This document shows, piece by piece, positions 49,579-57,700 of a stretch of DNA of 64,000 bases. The notes beneath the pieces are model-generated. The model ran no database searches and had not been told where the DNA came from. It worked only from the letters and a program-made list of their open reading frames with translations. Numbering within the stretch: the first letter of the stretch is position 1; the number at the start of each line of letters is the position of its first letter. The DNA is from Stackebrandtia nassauensis DSM 44728 (GTDB taxonomy: Bacteria > Actinomycetota > Actinomycetes > Mycobacteriales > Micromonosporaceae). Position numbers and translations under genes: made by a program. Location: NCBI RefSeq assembly GCF_000024545.1, contig NC_013947.1:930001-994000 (forward strand). The letters run 5' to 3'.

Positions 49579-50898
49579 GTGGGACGACTGTTCGGCACCG
49601 ACGGGGTGCGAGGACTGGCCAACGCCGACCTCACGCCGGAACTGGCGATGTCCATCGCGCAGGCCGCCGTCGGGGTGCTCGCCAGACCCGGCACCCCCGC
49701 GACCGTCGTGGTCGGCCGGGACCCGCGCGCGTCCGGCGAGATGCTGGAGGCCGCCGTGTGCGCGGGGCTGACGAGCGTCGGCGCCGACGTGGTCCGGGTC
49801 GGCGTGCTGCCGACCCCCGCCGTCGCCTACCTCATCGGCGCCACCGGAGCCGCCTTCGGGATCATGCTGTCCGCCAGCCACAACCCGATGCCCGACAACG
49901 GCGTCAAACTGTTCGCCGCCGGTGGCGAGAAGCTGTCCGACGACACCGAGAACGCTGTCGAAGCGGCCATGACCGGCACCCCCGCCCGCCCCACCGGCGC
50001 CGGGATCGGCCGCGTCACCGACCTGACCGACGGCGCCGACCGGTACATCGAACACCTGCTGTCCTCCCTGCCGCACCGCCTCGACGGCGTCCACATCGTC
50101 GTCGACTGCGCCAACGGCGCCGCCTCCCACGTCGCCCCCGAGGTCTACCGCCGCGCGGGCGCCACGGTCACCGCGATCTGCGCCGAACCCGACGGCCACA
50201 ACATCAACGACGGCTGCGGCTCCACCCACCTCGACGTGGTCCGCGCCGCCGTGGCCGAACACGGCGCCGACCTGGGCATCGCCCACGACGGCGACGCCGA
50301 CCGCTGCCTGGCGGTGGCCGCCGACGGCTCCGACGTCGACGGCGACCAGATCATGGCCATCCTCGCGGTGGCGATGAAAGAAGCCGGAACTCTGGCCAAC
50401 AACACCCTGGTGGCCACGGTCATGAGCAACCTCGGTCTGCACCAGGCCATGCGCGACAACGACATCGACCTCCTCACCACCGCCGTCGGCGACCGCTACG
50501 TCCTGGAAGAACTCGGCCGCGGCTCCCACAGCCTCGGCGGCGAACAAAGTGGACACATAGTCCTCCCCGCCCACGCGACCACCGGCGACGGCCTCCTCAC
50601 GGCCCTGCAACTCATGGCCCGGCTCGCGGCCACCGGCAAACCCCTCGCCGAACTCGCCACGATCATGCGCCACGCCCCCCAGGTCCTCATCAACGTCCCG
50701 GTCACCGACAAGTCCATAGTCAACAGCCCCATCGTCCGCCAACGAGTCGCCGACCACGAAGCGGTCCTCGGCGACGACGGCCGCATCCTGTTGCGCCCCT
50801 CCGGAACCGAACCCCTCGTCCGCGTCATGGTCGAAGCCGCCACCGCCGAACAGGCCCAAGGCGTGGCCGAGGACATCGCCGCCGCCGTCTCCGCCTGA
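49579..50898 (+). CDS. glmM: phosphoglucosamine mutase
   Basis: 439 residues from a GTG with AAGGGAA upstream. Signature: [10 protein letters not shown] at the start, the phospho-Ser loop [14 protein letters not shown] (Ser about 100), metal loop HDGDADRC, sugar loop LGGEQSGHI and the phosphate-binding [12 protein letters not shown]. It converts glucosamine-6-phosphate to glucosamine-1-phosphate for UDP-GlcNAc and peptidoglycan. Its placement after rplM-rpsI is the common actinobacterial order. Confidence 0.98.
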   Translation: MGRLFGTDGVRGLANADLTPELAMSIAQAAVGVLARPGTPATVVVGRDPRASGEMLEAAVCAGLTSVGADVVRVGVLPTPAVAYLIGATGAAFGIMLSASHNPMPDNGVKLFAAGGEKLSDDTENAVEAAMTGTPARPTGAGIGRVTDLTDGADRYIEHLLSSLPHRLDGVHIVVDCANGAASHVAPEVYRRAGATVTAICAEPDGHNINDGCGSTHLDVVRAAVAEHGADLGIAHDGDADRCLAVAADGSDVDGDQIMAILAVAMKEAGTLANNTLVATVMSNLGLHQAMRDNDIDLLTTAVGDRYVLEELGRGSHSLGGEQSGHIVLPAHATTGDGLLTALQLMARLAATGKPLAELATIMRHAPQVLINVPVTDKSIVNSPIVRQRVADHEAVLGDDGRILLRPSGTEPLVRVMVEAATAEQAQGVAEDIAAAVSA

Positions 50899-50925
50899 CC
50901 ACCCCACCGATTTGACCCGGCTGGC

Positions 50926-50931
50926 TACAGT
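50926..50931 (+). promoter_or_regulatory. start-proximal GGCTACAGT box, first gene of the trio
   Basis: TACAGT, within GGCTACAGT, lies 6 nt before the ATG at 50938, with no RBS. The same GGCTANNNT box precedes the two following paralogs. Confidence 0.5.
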
Positions 50932-50937
50932 CCGGGC

Positions 50938-51561
50938 ATGACGGACCCTTCGCCGCCCCCGAACTTCGCCACAACAGCCCAGCACCTGGCCGCCCGGTAC
51001 GCCGATTGGGCCGCCGCCAACGAGTTCCAGTACGCGTACACCCGAACCACTCCCCACCCCGCCGCCACCTCCCAACGGGGCTCGCCGGACGTGAGACTCG
51101 TGCTGCACCGCGTCCACCTGTTCGACGGCGCCCATCGCGGCCTGGCGGTGTCGATGTCCCAGCTCAACGAGATCGACAGCTTCGACACGGCGCTCGTCAA
51201 CGCCCTGTCCCACGAGCTGACGCTGCGTCTGCCCGGCCCCCGCCCCACTCTCCAGATCGGACACGAGGGCCCACTCAGCCCGCTGTGGCGGGTCCTGGGC
51301 ATGGGGGACAAGACATACGGACACGACGGCTTCGACCGGAAGTTCCGGGTCAGCACCGACGACACCCGGTTCGCCCGGGACTTCCTCACGCCGGCGACCA
51401 TGGCGTGGCTGCTGGAGCACCCCATCGCCGATGTGGGCACCTTCCATGTCAAAGACCGGGCGCTGAGGCTCAGCATCCCCGGCCCGCTGGGGCCGGTGTC
51501 CGGACTGCCGCCGAAACTGGAGTTCCTATACGAGCTCCACCATCGAATGCCCGTCGCCTGA
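50938..51561 (+). CDS. uncharacterised protein, paralog family member A
   Basis: 207 residues, no signal peptide or membrane span; family not recognised. The C-terminal region carries the motif YGHDGFDRKFRV-x-T-D-x-x-FARDFLTPATMAWLLEHP (about 120-165), shared with the proteins at 52364 and, more loosely, 51586, and the end LPPKLEFLYELHHRMP. The N-terminal WAAANEFQYAY recalls WAAANGFHYV of the second protein. All three are tandem on one strand, probably a duplicated family. Confidence 0.7.
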   Translation: MTDPSPPPNFATTAQHLAARYADWAAANEFQYAYTRTTPHPAATSQRGSPDVRLVLHRVHLFDGAHRGLAVSMSQLNEIDSFDTALVNALSHELTLRLPGPRPTLQIGHEGPLSPLWRVLGMGDKTYGHDGFDRKFRVSTDDTRFARDFLTPATMAWLLEHPIADVGTFHVKDRALRLSIPGPLGPVSGLPPKLEFLYELHHRMPVA

Positions 51562-51571
51562 CCGGCGCGGC

Positions 51572-51577
51572 TAATCT
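51572..51577 (+). promoter_or_regulatory. start-proximal GGCTAATCT box, second gene of the trio
   Basis: TAATCT, within GGCTAATCT, lies 8 nt before the GTG at 51586, and no RBS is present. Fits a leaderless -10. Confidence 0.5.
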
Positions 51578-51585
51578 GGGGTCGC

Positions 51586-52254
51586 GTGGAGATCATCTGT
51601 TTGCTCGGGGCGATGTTCCTGATCATCGCGATTGTGGCTCTGATCCTGATGGCGGTGTTCAGCCATCAGAAGGCCAAGCAACGCGAGACCGAACGTCGGC
51701 AGTGGGCCGCCGCCAACGGTTTCCACTACGTCCCGGGCTTCGTCAACCTCCCCGACGCGTCCATTCGCTCGCCGTTTCGCAGCAGCGGCCGCAACTCCAA
51801 CTTCTTCGAGGGCGGCTTCCACGGGCATCGGGCGCGGGCCTTCGTCCACACCTACACGACGACCCGCAGGGACAACGAAGGCAGACGGCAGGAACAGGTC
51901 CACCGCTACGCGGTGGCCGCGGTCGCGCATGCCGCCGGGCCGAACCTGCACCTGGACATCGCGCCCCAGGGAATCTTCGGACGATTGGCCGACAAGCTGG
52001 GGTTCGGGGTGCTCACCGGCGATGTCGAGTTCGACCGGGCGTTCAAGGTGCGCTCCGGCGACGAGTTCCAGGCCCGGTCGGTACTGCGTCCCGAAGCCAC
52101 CGCGTGGATCAGCCAGGACCCGCGTTTTCGCAACTCGGCGGTGCGGTTCGAGTACGGCTGGGTGATGGTCTGGTATCCCGGCCACCTGAACGTCGGGCAC
52201 CTGTCCCTCCAGTTCGCGTTCCTGGCCGACATCGCGTCCCGACTGCGGGCCTAG
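51586..52254 (+). CDS. uncharacterised membrane-anchored protein, paralog family member B
   Basis: 222 residues. One N-terminal span (about 3-27, LIIAIVALILMAVFS) precedes a cytoplasmic or outer domain that starts RRQWAAANGFHYVPGF and includes EFDRAFKVRSGDEFQARSVLRPEATAWI near 150-175, aligned with the DGFDRxFxV motif of the flanking genes. Only this member has a membrane anchor. Family not recognised. Confidence 0.7.
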   Translation: MEIICLLGAMFLIIAIVALILMAVFSHQKAKQRETERRQWAAANGFHYVPGFVNLPDASIRSPFRSSGRNSNFFEGGFHGHRARAFVHTYTTTRRDNEGRRQEQVHRYAVAAVAHAAGPNLHLDIAPQGIFGRLADKLGFGVLTGDVEFDRAFKVRSGDEFQARSVLRPEATAWISQDPRFRNSAVRFEYGWVMVWYPGHLNVGHLSLQFAFLADIASRLRA

Positions 52255-52350
52255 GCGATCAGGCCTTCGCAGATTCCCGGACAGTCGCTTGCGTGCGTCG
52301 AGGCGATCGAGGTCGGGGGCTGAGGAGGCGACGGAGTGGCGGCGGCTGGC

Positions 52351-52356
52351 TATCGT
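52351..52356 (+). promoter_or_regulatory. start-proximal GGCTATCGT box, third gene of the trio
   Basis: TATCGT, within GGCTATCGT, lies 7 nt before the GTG at 52364, with no RBS. It is the third instance of the same box in this cluster. Confidence 0.5.
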
Positions 52357-52363
52357 CGGTTGT

Positions 52364-52972
52364 GTGACGAACCCCTACGCGTCCGGTGACGAACAGTGGA
52401 CCGTGCCGGACGGGCTGCACCAACCGGAGCAGGAGGAGACGTTTCCGCAGTCAATGGCGACGCCGCACGCGGCCAGCACGTCGCAGTACCTGGTCTACGA
52501 GCACTGGGGTGTCTTCAAAGGTGACTGGCGCGGGTTCCCGGTGCTGTGCTTCAACGTGTCCGTCAGCGACCGGATCTCGGGGCCGATACCCAGCATGGAC
52601 TCGCACACGCTGGCCGTGGAGTTGCCCGTGGTGTGCCCGCTGTTGTCGATCAGTCCGGCCACCGCGCTGCGGCCGGTCCGGCGGCTGTTCGGTTTCGGCG
52701 GAACCCGGTTCGGGCACGACGGGTTCGATCGGCGGTTTCAGGTTGATACGTCGGACAAGGAGTTCGCGCGTCGGGTGCTGGGACCCGCGACGACGTCGTG
52801 GTTGCTGGAGCATCCGGTCGCCGCGGCGAACCCGTTCCGGTTCGAGGGCGTGCTGTTGTTGATGTCGAACTCGGGGATCATGGGTCCGCCCGAGATCGTG
52901 GCGCCCAAGCTGCAGTTCCTGTGCGAGCTGTACACCCGGGTGCCGCCCGGTTGTTGGACGGCCGACACGTAA
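52364..52972 (+). CDS. uncharacterised protein, paralog family member C
   Basis: 202 residues from the GTG at 52364; the frame is open earlier (52289) but the leaderless box supports the later start. Its motif FGHDGFDRRFQVDTSD plus FARRVLGPATTSWLLEHP is nearly the same as in the first gene, and the end VAPKLQFLCELYTRVP matches too. The N-terminal 60 residues are acidic and differ. No signal or span seen. Confidence 0.7.
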   Translation: MTNPYASGDEQWTVPDGLHQPEQEETFPQSMATPHAASTSQYLVYEHWGVFKGDWRGFPVLCFNVSVSDRISGPIPSMDSHTLAVELPVVCPLLSISPATALRPVRRLFGFGGTRFGHDGFDRRFQVDTSDKEFARRVLGPATTSWLLEHPVAAANPFRFEGVLLLMSNSGIMGPPEIVAPKLQFLCELYTRVPPGCWTADT

Positions 52973-53021
52973 CCACCCATCCGCTGCTCGGCGATCTATG
53001 CCATCGGCGACAATCGTCGGC

Positions 53022-53504
53022 GTGGATCATCTACCAATCAATCACCACCTGCGCCCGCTGTACCGAGTGCTCGCGTTTCTGACCGGGGTCTACATCCTGG
53101 TGTTCGGCATCCTCGGCTACGTGAAGTCAAAGGGCCTGGAGACCTTCGCCCAACCCAATGACGCCGATCTGCCCCGGGTGCTGTGGCTGGACGCCAACCC
53201 GGCGTTCTCCATCCTGTCGATCGTGGTCGGCGCGGTCGTGGTGCTGGCGGTCATCGTCGGACGCAACGTCGACTTCTACGTGAACCTGCTGGCGGGATCG
53301 GTGTTCCTGCTGGCGAGCATGGCGATGATGGCGCTGCTGCACACCGACCTCAACTACCTGGGCTTCACGATGGCGACCTGCATCGCCTCGATGATTCTGG
53401 GCCTGATCATGTTCACCGCCGGTCTGTACGGCCGGGTGGGTTCGTCCGAGCGGGAGGCCGCCGCCGAGGCGCACCGTCACGGGCAGACGGTCACCGACCA
53501 CTAG
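53022..53504 (+). CDS. DUF4383-family membrane protein
   Basis: 160 residues with four spans. The start is taken as the GTG at 53022 because GACAAT lies 7 nt before it; an in-frame ATG at 52998 would add eight residues. The family pattern is LYRVLAFLTGVYILVFGILG, then three more spans, including IGLI-like MFTAGLYGRVG. DUF4383 proteins are common in actinobacteria and their function is unknown. Confidence 0.78.
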   Translation: MDHLPINHHLRPLYRVLAFLTGVYILVFGILGYVKSKGLETFAQPNDADLPRVLWLDANPAFSILSIVVGAVVVLAVIVGRNVDFYVNLLAGSVFLLASMAMMALLHTDLNYLGFTMATCIASMILGLIMFTAGLYGRVGSSEREAAAEAHRHGQTVTDH

Positions 53505-53528
53505 TACGTAGCGAGACTTGAGGGCGCG

Positions 53529-53568
53529 ACGGCGCCGCCGGTGGGGAACCACCGGCGGCGCCGTTTTC
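53529..53568 (+). terminator. strong rho-independent terminator
   Basis: ACGGCGCCGCCGGTGG (53529-53544) and CCACCGGCGGCGCCGT (53549-53564) form a perfect 16-bp stem with loop GGAA, followed by TTTC. It ends the DUF4383 transcript and faces the end of the convergent gene at 53580, so may serve both directions. Confidence 0.88.
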
Positions 53569-53579
53569 GTGTGTGGGCG

Positions 53580-53981
53580 TCAGCGCTGCTGCCGCTTGGC
53601 GGCGAACAGTTGCAGGACACCGGAGGCCGCGACGATGACGGCGGCGGAGATGTGGATGCCGAGGGCGGCGGCCAGGCTGCCGCCGTAGGACAGCACGATG
53701 CCGGCGTCGAAGACCGGCATCACGGCCATGGCTAGCAGGGCCAGGCCGGTGGCCTTGGGCTGGCGGGCGAACACCAGGGCCAGGACGGTGAGGCCGATGC
53801 CGATGTCGCGGCCCCCCTTGACGTTCAGGAAGGCGGACGCGTCGGCGCCGGGCCAGCTGGCCTCGGGCAGGCCGAAACCGGCGGCGTTGCCGAGCGGGTC
53901 GATCAGGAAGCCGATGCCCATGTAGATGAGGAAGGCGGCGACGAGAAGGGTGAGGACGGTGGCGATGCGGCGGAGGGTCAC
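53580..53981 (-). CDS. DUF4267-like small membrane protein
   Basis: 133 residues with four spans. The motif GFGLP, followed by FLNVKGGRDIGIGL, is typical of the DUF4267 family; the first span is VLTLLVAAFLIYMGIGFLI. GTG start at 53981 with TAGGAT 5 nt upstream on the minus strand. It diverges from a TetR gene, with palindromes between, so it is probably that regulator's target. Function unknown. Confidence 0.8.
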   Translation of the reverse strand: MTLRRIATVLTLLVAAFLIYMGIGFLIDPLGNAAGFGLPEASWPGADASAFLNVKGGRDIGIGLTVLALVFARQPKATGLALLAMAVMPVFDAGIVLSYGGSLAAALGIHISAAVIVAASGVLQLFAAKRQQR

Positions 53982-53986
53982 GACGA

Positions 53987-53992
53987 ATCCTA
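53987..53992 (-). promoter_or_regulatory. -10 box of the DUF4267-like gene
   Basis: TAGGAT on the minus strand, 5 nt before the GTG at 53981. The palindrome at 54008-54020 lies at the expected -35 position. Confidence 0.5.
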
Positions 53993-54007
53993 GGGGTAGT
54001 AGATTTT

Positions 54008-54072
54008 CTAGCGTTGCTAGCTTCTGTGGCAGACATTAACACGAGCATTGCTCGAATGTCTAGCAGTGCTAG
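54008..54072. promoter_or_regulatory. three 13-bp palindromes, probable TetR operators
   Basis: CTAGCGTTGCTAG (54008-54020), CGAGCATTGCTCG (54042-54054) and CTAGCAGTGCTAG (54060-54072) all have 5-bp inverted arms around a 3-nt centre. The first covers the -35 of the leftward gene, the last overlaps the TAGGAT -10 (54070-54075) of tetR. This fits autoregulation and control of the divergent gene. Confidence 0.75.
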
Positions 54073-54081
54073 GATGTGTTC

Positions 54082-54666
54082 GTGAGCACTCAAACCCGCA
54101 AGGAACGCGAACGCGCGCAACGGCACCAGCTGATCATCACCACGGCCCGCGAACTCGCCGAGGCCGACGGCTGGGACGCGGTCACCACCCGCAAGCTGTC
54201 GGAACGCATCGAGTACAGCCAGCCGGTGCTGTACAGCCACTTCAAGGGCAAACGCGCCATCATGGACGCCGTCATCCTGGAGGGGTGCGCGGAACTGGCC
54301 GTGCTGATGCGGGAGGCGCGCACCCGGGCCCGTCGGCCGGACACCGCCCTGACCGCCGTCGCCGACGCGTACATGGACTTCGGCCGCGAGCACCCGGCGA
54401 CCTTCGACGCCATGTTCACGCTGCCCAGCGACCTGCCCTTCGGGCCCGAGGCCCCGCAACCGCTCAAGGACGCCTTCGCCGAGTTGTACGCGGTCTTCTC
54501 GCCGCTGGCGGGCAGCCGTGACCCGATGGTGTTCACCGAGGTCGGCTGGAGCGCCATCCACGGCGTGGCCGTCCTGGACCGCAGCGGCAGGCTGCCGCCC
54601 CAGGACGCCAACAAACGGCTGTCGATACTGGTCAAACAGCTGCTGGCCCCCGAGCCGGGGGACTAG
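54082..54666 (+). CDS. TetR-family transcriptional regulator
   Basis: 194 residues from the GTG at 54082, which TAGGAT precedes by 6 nt; an in-frame GTG at 54076 abuts the -10 box. The TetR HTH (about 10-55) has LIITTARELAEADGWDAVTTRKLSERI and YSQPVLYSHFKGKRAIM. The ligand-binding half is helical and ends MVFTEVGWSAIHGVAVLDRSG, a WHG-type pattern. It probably represses itself and the divergent membrane gene. The stop overlaps the next (convergent) tetR stop by 4 nt. Confidence 0.88.
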   Translation: MSTQTRKERERAQRHQLIITTARELAEADGWDAVTTRKLSERIEYSQPVLYSHFKGKRAIMDAVILEGCAELAVLMREARTRARRPDTALTAVADAYMDFGREHPATFDAMFTLPSDLPFGPEAPQPLKDAFAELYAVFSPLAGSRDPMVFTEVGWSAIHGVAVLDRSGRLPPQDANKRLSILVKQLLAPEPGD

Positions 54667-55310
54667 TCCTGCTTCGGGCGCTGCCCCAGTTTCGGTTTGG
54701 TCTCCAGGTTGTGCAGGCCGTTCCAGGCGAGGTTGACCAGGTGCGCGGCCACCGCCTCCTTCTTCGGCTTGCGGACCTCCAACCACCACCGGCCCACCAG
54801 CCCCACCATCCCGACCAGAGCCTGGGCGTACAGCTCGGCGAGCTTGGGGTCGAAACCGCGTTCCTTGAACTGCTTGCCGAGGATGCCCTCGACCTGGTGG
54901 GCTACATCGTTGAAAACGCTGGAGAAGTTCCCCGAACCCGACATGACCGGCGAGTCCCGCACCAGCACCCGGAACCCGTCGGTGTCACCCTCGATGTAGT
55001 CCAGCAGCGCCAGCGCGGCCTGCTCGACGAGCTCGCGGGGGTGGCCGCCGGTCAGGGCCTTGGTGATGCGGTCGAGCAGGGCCCGCACCTCGCGGTCGAC
55101 GACCACGGCGTACATGCCCTCCTTGCCGCCGAAGTGCTCGTAGACCACCGGTTTGGAAACCTTGGCGCGCGCGGCGATCTCCTCGACGCTGGTGCCGTCG
55201 AAGCCGCGTTCGGCGAAAGCCCGCCGCGCCACCATGATCAGCTGTTCTCGGCGTTGCGCTGAGGACATCCTGACCCGGCGGGCGACGGGCTTGCTGCTGC
55301 TGTCGTTCAC
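54663..55310 (-). CDS. TetR-family regulator, probably of the desaturase operon
   Basis: 215 residues from the GTG at 55310, overlapping the desaturase stop (GTGA); the open frame extends further upstream, into the desaturase gene. HTH: QLIMVARRAFAERGFDGTSVEEIAARAKVSKPVVYEHFGGKEGMY. The C-terminal part contains DGFRVLVRDSPVMSGSGNF. Cotranscription with a desaturase suggests a lipid-responsive repressor of that operon (inference). Confidence 0.88.
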   Translation of the reverse strand: MNDSSSKPVARRVRMSSAQRREQLIMVARRAFAERGFDGTSVEEIAARAKVSKPVVYEHFGGKEGMYAVVVDREVRALLDRITKALTGGHPRELVEQAALALLDYIEGDTDGFRVLVRDSPVMSGSGNFSSVFNDVAHQVEGILGKQFKERGFDPKLAELYAQALVGMVGLVGRWWLEVRKPKKEAVAAHLVNLAWNGLHNLETKPKLGQRPKQD

Positions 55311-56302
55311 GCTCGTAGTCTGTCGTACTTTCCCGACATCTTCTTCTCGAGCCGCTGACGTTTCGGCCACCGGACCTCGTCGACCCAGCCGAACTTCTCG
55401 AAGATCCAGATCAGGCGGGCCGAGGTGTCGATCTGACCGCGCATCACGCCGTGGCGGGCGCAGGTCGGGTCGGAGTGGTGCAGGTTGTGCCAGGACTCGC
55501 CCATGGACAGCAGGGCCAGCGGCCAGAAGTTCGCGGCCTTGTCGCCGTCCCGGGTGGCGAAGGGGCGTTCACCCCACACGTGGCACACCGAGTTGATGGA
55601 CCAGGTGACGTGGTGCAGGAAGCCGATCCGGACCAGGCTGCCCCACAGGAACGCGGTCAGCGCGCCCTGCCAGGACCAGGTGACCAGACCGCCGACGATG
55701 GCCGGGGCCAGCAGCGTGGTGGCGAACAGCAGGCCGAACATGTTGTCGACGCGGCGGATGTCCTTGTCGGCCAGCAGGTCGGGGGTGAAGCGCTCCGGGT
55801 TGGTCATGTCGCGCTTGAACATCCAGCCGACGTGAGCGTGCCACATGCCCTTCATCAGGGCGCCGAAGCTGGTGCCGTAGCGCCACGGCGAGTGCGGGTC
55901 GCCCTCCTTGTCGGAGAAGGCGTGGTGGCGGCGGTGGTCGGCGACCCACTGGATCACCGAGCCCTCGGCGGACAGTGAACCCGCGACGGCCAGCGTGACC
56001 CGCATCCAGCGCTTGGCGCGGAACCCGCCGTGGGTGAAGTAGCGGTGGAAACCGACGGTGACGCCGAAGCCGGAGACGTTGTACATGACGACCGCGATGG
56101 CCAGGTCGATCCAGGAGACGCCCCAGCCCCACAGCAGCGGGATCGCGACGGCCAGCGCCACGAACGGCCCCAGAACGACGAACCACAACCCCATCAGGGT
56201 GCCCGTGCTCTGTTTGCCGACGGTGAGGGGTTTGGGTTCCGGGGCAGTTCGCTCCCCGACGGGAGCTGTCTTTCCGGATTCGGTGCCAGTGAAGGTCGTC
56301 AT
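55307..56302 (-). CDS. acyl-CoA/fatty-acid delta-9 desaturase
   Basis: 331 residues. Three His boxes of membrane desaturases are present: HRYFTH, HRRHHAF and ESWHNLHHSDP. Spans flank the first box. The enzyme inserts a double bond into a saturated acyl chain using O2 and reducing power, adjusting membrane fluidity. It is the first gene of an operon with TetR; a palindrome at 56376-56391 upstream is probably the operator. Confidence 0.92.
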   Translation of the reverse strand: MTTFTGTESGKTAPVGERTAPEPKPLTVGKQSTGTLMGLWFVVLGPFVALAVAIPLLWGWGVSWIDLAIAVVMYNVSGFGVTVGFHRYFTHGGFRAKRWMRVTLAVAGSLSAEGSVIQWVADHRRHHAFSDKEGDPHSPWRYGTSFGALMKGMWHAHVGWMFKRDMTNPERFTPDLLADKDIRRVDNMFGLLFATTLLAPAIVGGLVTWSWQGALTAFLWGSLVRIGFLHHVTWSINSVCHVWGERPFATRDGDKAANFWPLALLSMGESWHNLHHSDPTCARHGVMRGQIDTSARLIWIFEKFGWVDEVRWPKRQRLEKKMSGKYDRLRA

Positions 56303-56375
56303 GGCGTCCTCGCAGGTAGGGACGGGAGAAATGGCCTTGGTTGAAGATCACTTCCGGTTACCGACGCAACCGTAA

Positions 56376-56391
56376 CCTACGGAACCGTAGG
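56376..56391 (-). promoter_or_regulatory. palindrome upstream of desaturase, probable TetR operator
   Basis: CCTACGGAACCGTAGG has 7-bp inverted arms CCTACGG/CCGTAGG around AA. Nearby GGTTAC (56356-56361) and GTAACC (56372-56377) form a second, spaced dyad. The two overlap in the promoter region about 75 nt before the start at 56302, suggesting control by the co-encoded TetR protein. Confidence 0.6.
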
Positions 56392-56447
56392 AAGTAAGTA
56401 GGGAATCCCCCACCATTTCGGGCCAGTTACCTCGATGCGAGCCGCCG

Positions 56448-56891
56448 TCATCGCGCCTTTCGCCGGGCGGTTTCGTCGGACGCGAGGAGTTCGGCGAGCC
56501 GGTGGGTGTCGGCGAGGTAGCGCTCGTAGGGGAAACCTGCCGCGACGAGCGCCGCGCGGAACTCGTCGTACAGCGGCTTTCCGGCGGCGTGGAAGGCATC
56601 GCGGCCGTCCTGGTTGAGCCGGACCAGCCGCCGCCGGGCGTGCGCGGGGTCGACGGTGATCCGCACCAGACCGTCGGCTTCGAGCGGCCGCAGCGCCCGG
56701 CTGATCGCCGGGTCGGACACCGACAACGCCTGCGCGAGCCGATGCTGGGTGGTCGGCTCGATCTCCTCCAGCGCGCCCAGGAGCCGGATCTGGCTGTAGG
56801 TCAAGCCGTCACGGTCGTCGGTGCGCCGCCGGGCGGCGTCGCCCAGCAGCGTGACCACGCGGTGCAGCAGGTCGGCGAGTCCGTCATCCAC
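56448..56891 (-). CDS. MarR-family transcriptional regulator
   Basis: 147 residues. Winged HTH: LTYSQIRLLGALEEIEPTTQHRLAQALSVSDPAISRALRPLEADGLV, then the wing RITVDPAHARRRLVRLNQDGRDAF. A TAGGAT box 6 nt before the GTG at 56891 indicates a leaderless start. The gene diverges from a TMEM175-like channel with a perfect palindrome in the shared control region, so self- and cross-repression is likely. Confidence 0.87.
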   Translation of the reverse strand: MDDGLADLLHRVVTLLGDAARRRTDDRDGLTYSQIRLLGALEEIEPTTQHRLAQALSVSDPAISRALRPLEADGLVRITVDPAHARRRLVRLNQDGRDAFHAAGKPLYDEFRAALVAAGFPYERYLADTHRLAELLASDETARRKAR

Positions 56892-56897
56892 GTCACG

Positions 56898-56903
56898 ATC
56901 CTA
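56898..56903 (-). promoter_or_regulatory. -10 box of the MarR gene
   Basis: TAGGAT on the minus strand, 6 nt upstream of the GTG at 56891. Confidence 0.5.
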
Positions 56904-56911
56904 CCAGAGTG

Positions 56912-56940
56912 TTGACTGGTTAATATTAACTAGGTAAGAA
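56912..56940 (+). promoter_or_regulatory. promoter with MarR palindrome in its spacer
   Basis: TTGACT (56912-56917), a 17-bp spacer and TAAGAA (56935-56940) form the promoter of the TMEM175-like gene. GTTAATATTAAC (56919-56930), a perfect 12-bp palindrome, fills most of the spacer and is the expected MarR operator. Confidence 0.72.
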
Positions 56941-56947
56941 TGGAAGC

Positions 56948-57595
56948 ATGACCACCTTCTCCGACCAGACCGACGGGACCCGCACGGCCGCCGCCGAGCG
57001 GCTGTCCATGTTCGTCGACGCGGTGATCGCGATCGCGCTCACCTTGCTGGCGCTGGAACTCCCCGTTCCCACCGGCGACACCACCGACGCCATGCTCCGT
57101 TCGGCGTCGGCCCACAGCAGTGAGTACCTGGCCTTCGGACTCGGCTTCGTCGTGATCGCCGCCCACTGGCGCGCCCACCACGAGATCTTCCGACACGTCC
57201 ACTCGCTGAGCAACCGCCTGGTCAGCCTTACCCTGGTCTGGCTGTTCATGCAGGTCCTGATGCCGTTCGCGACCCGGGTGATCACCGCCGAGGGCGCCCT
57301 CCCGCCCCGGTTCAGCCTGTACGCGATCGTGCAGGTCCTGGCGTCGGCCTCGTTCGCGCTGATCATCCGGGAGATCCGACGCGAACACCTGCACCGCACC
57401 GAGGACCCGCCGCGCGAGTTCGCCCAGAGCCTGGTGCGCAGCATCTGCCTGGCCACCGTGTTCGCGCTGTCCGTTCCCGTCGTGTTCCTGACCGGAAGCA
57501 CCCTCGCGTACCTGTGCTGGCTCGCCGCGCCGATCGTGCTCGCCGTCGCCAGCCGCGTCCGGCGCCGCGCCGTCAAGTCGCCCCGCACCGCGTAG
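56948..57595 (+). CDS. TMEM175-like potassium channel family protein (DUF1211)
   Basis: 215 residues with six spans. The first span has RLSMFVDAVIAIALTLLALEL; the family's FSD filter motif reads FVD here. The next hallmark is VVIAAHWRAHHEIFRHV with the paired His. Bacterial members form tetrameric K+ channels; with Val in place of Ser at the FSD motif selectivity may differ (inference). Divergent from MarR and likely repressed by it. Confidence 0.83.
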   Translation: MTTFSDQTDGTRTAAAERLSMFVDAVIAIALTLLALELPVPTGDTTDAMLRSASAHSSEYLAFGLGFVVIAAHWRAHHEIFRHVHSLSNRLVSLTLVWLFMQVLMPFATRVITAEGALPPRFSLYAIVQVLASASFALIIREIRREHLHRTEDPPREFAQSLVRSICLATVFALSVPVVFLTGSTLAYLCWLAAPIVLAVASRVRRRAVKSPRTA

Positions 57596-57621
57596 TCCGA
57601 GCGAGGGGTTCCGCGTTCGCC

Positions 57622-57646
57622 GAACTTTTTTCGGACGCCGGGCGTT
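57622..57646 (+). promoter_or_regulatory. candidate ECF-type promoter
   Basis: GAACTT (57622-57627) and CGTT (57643-57646), 15 bp apart, resemble ECF -35 and -10 elements. They lie 55 nt before the sigma gene at 57701, so autoregulation is possible. Weak. Confidence 0.3.
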
Positions 57647-57700
57647 CCTGCGGCGGGAGCACACTCGTATACCCGGGTGCGACAGACACCGAGGAGAGCG

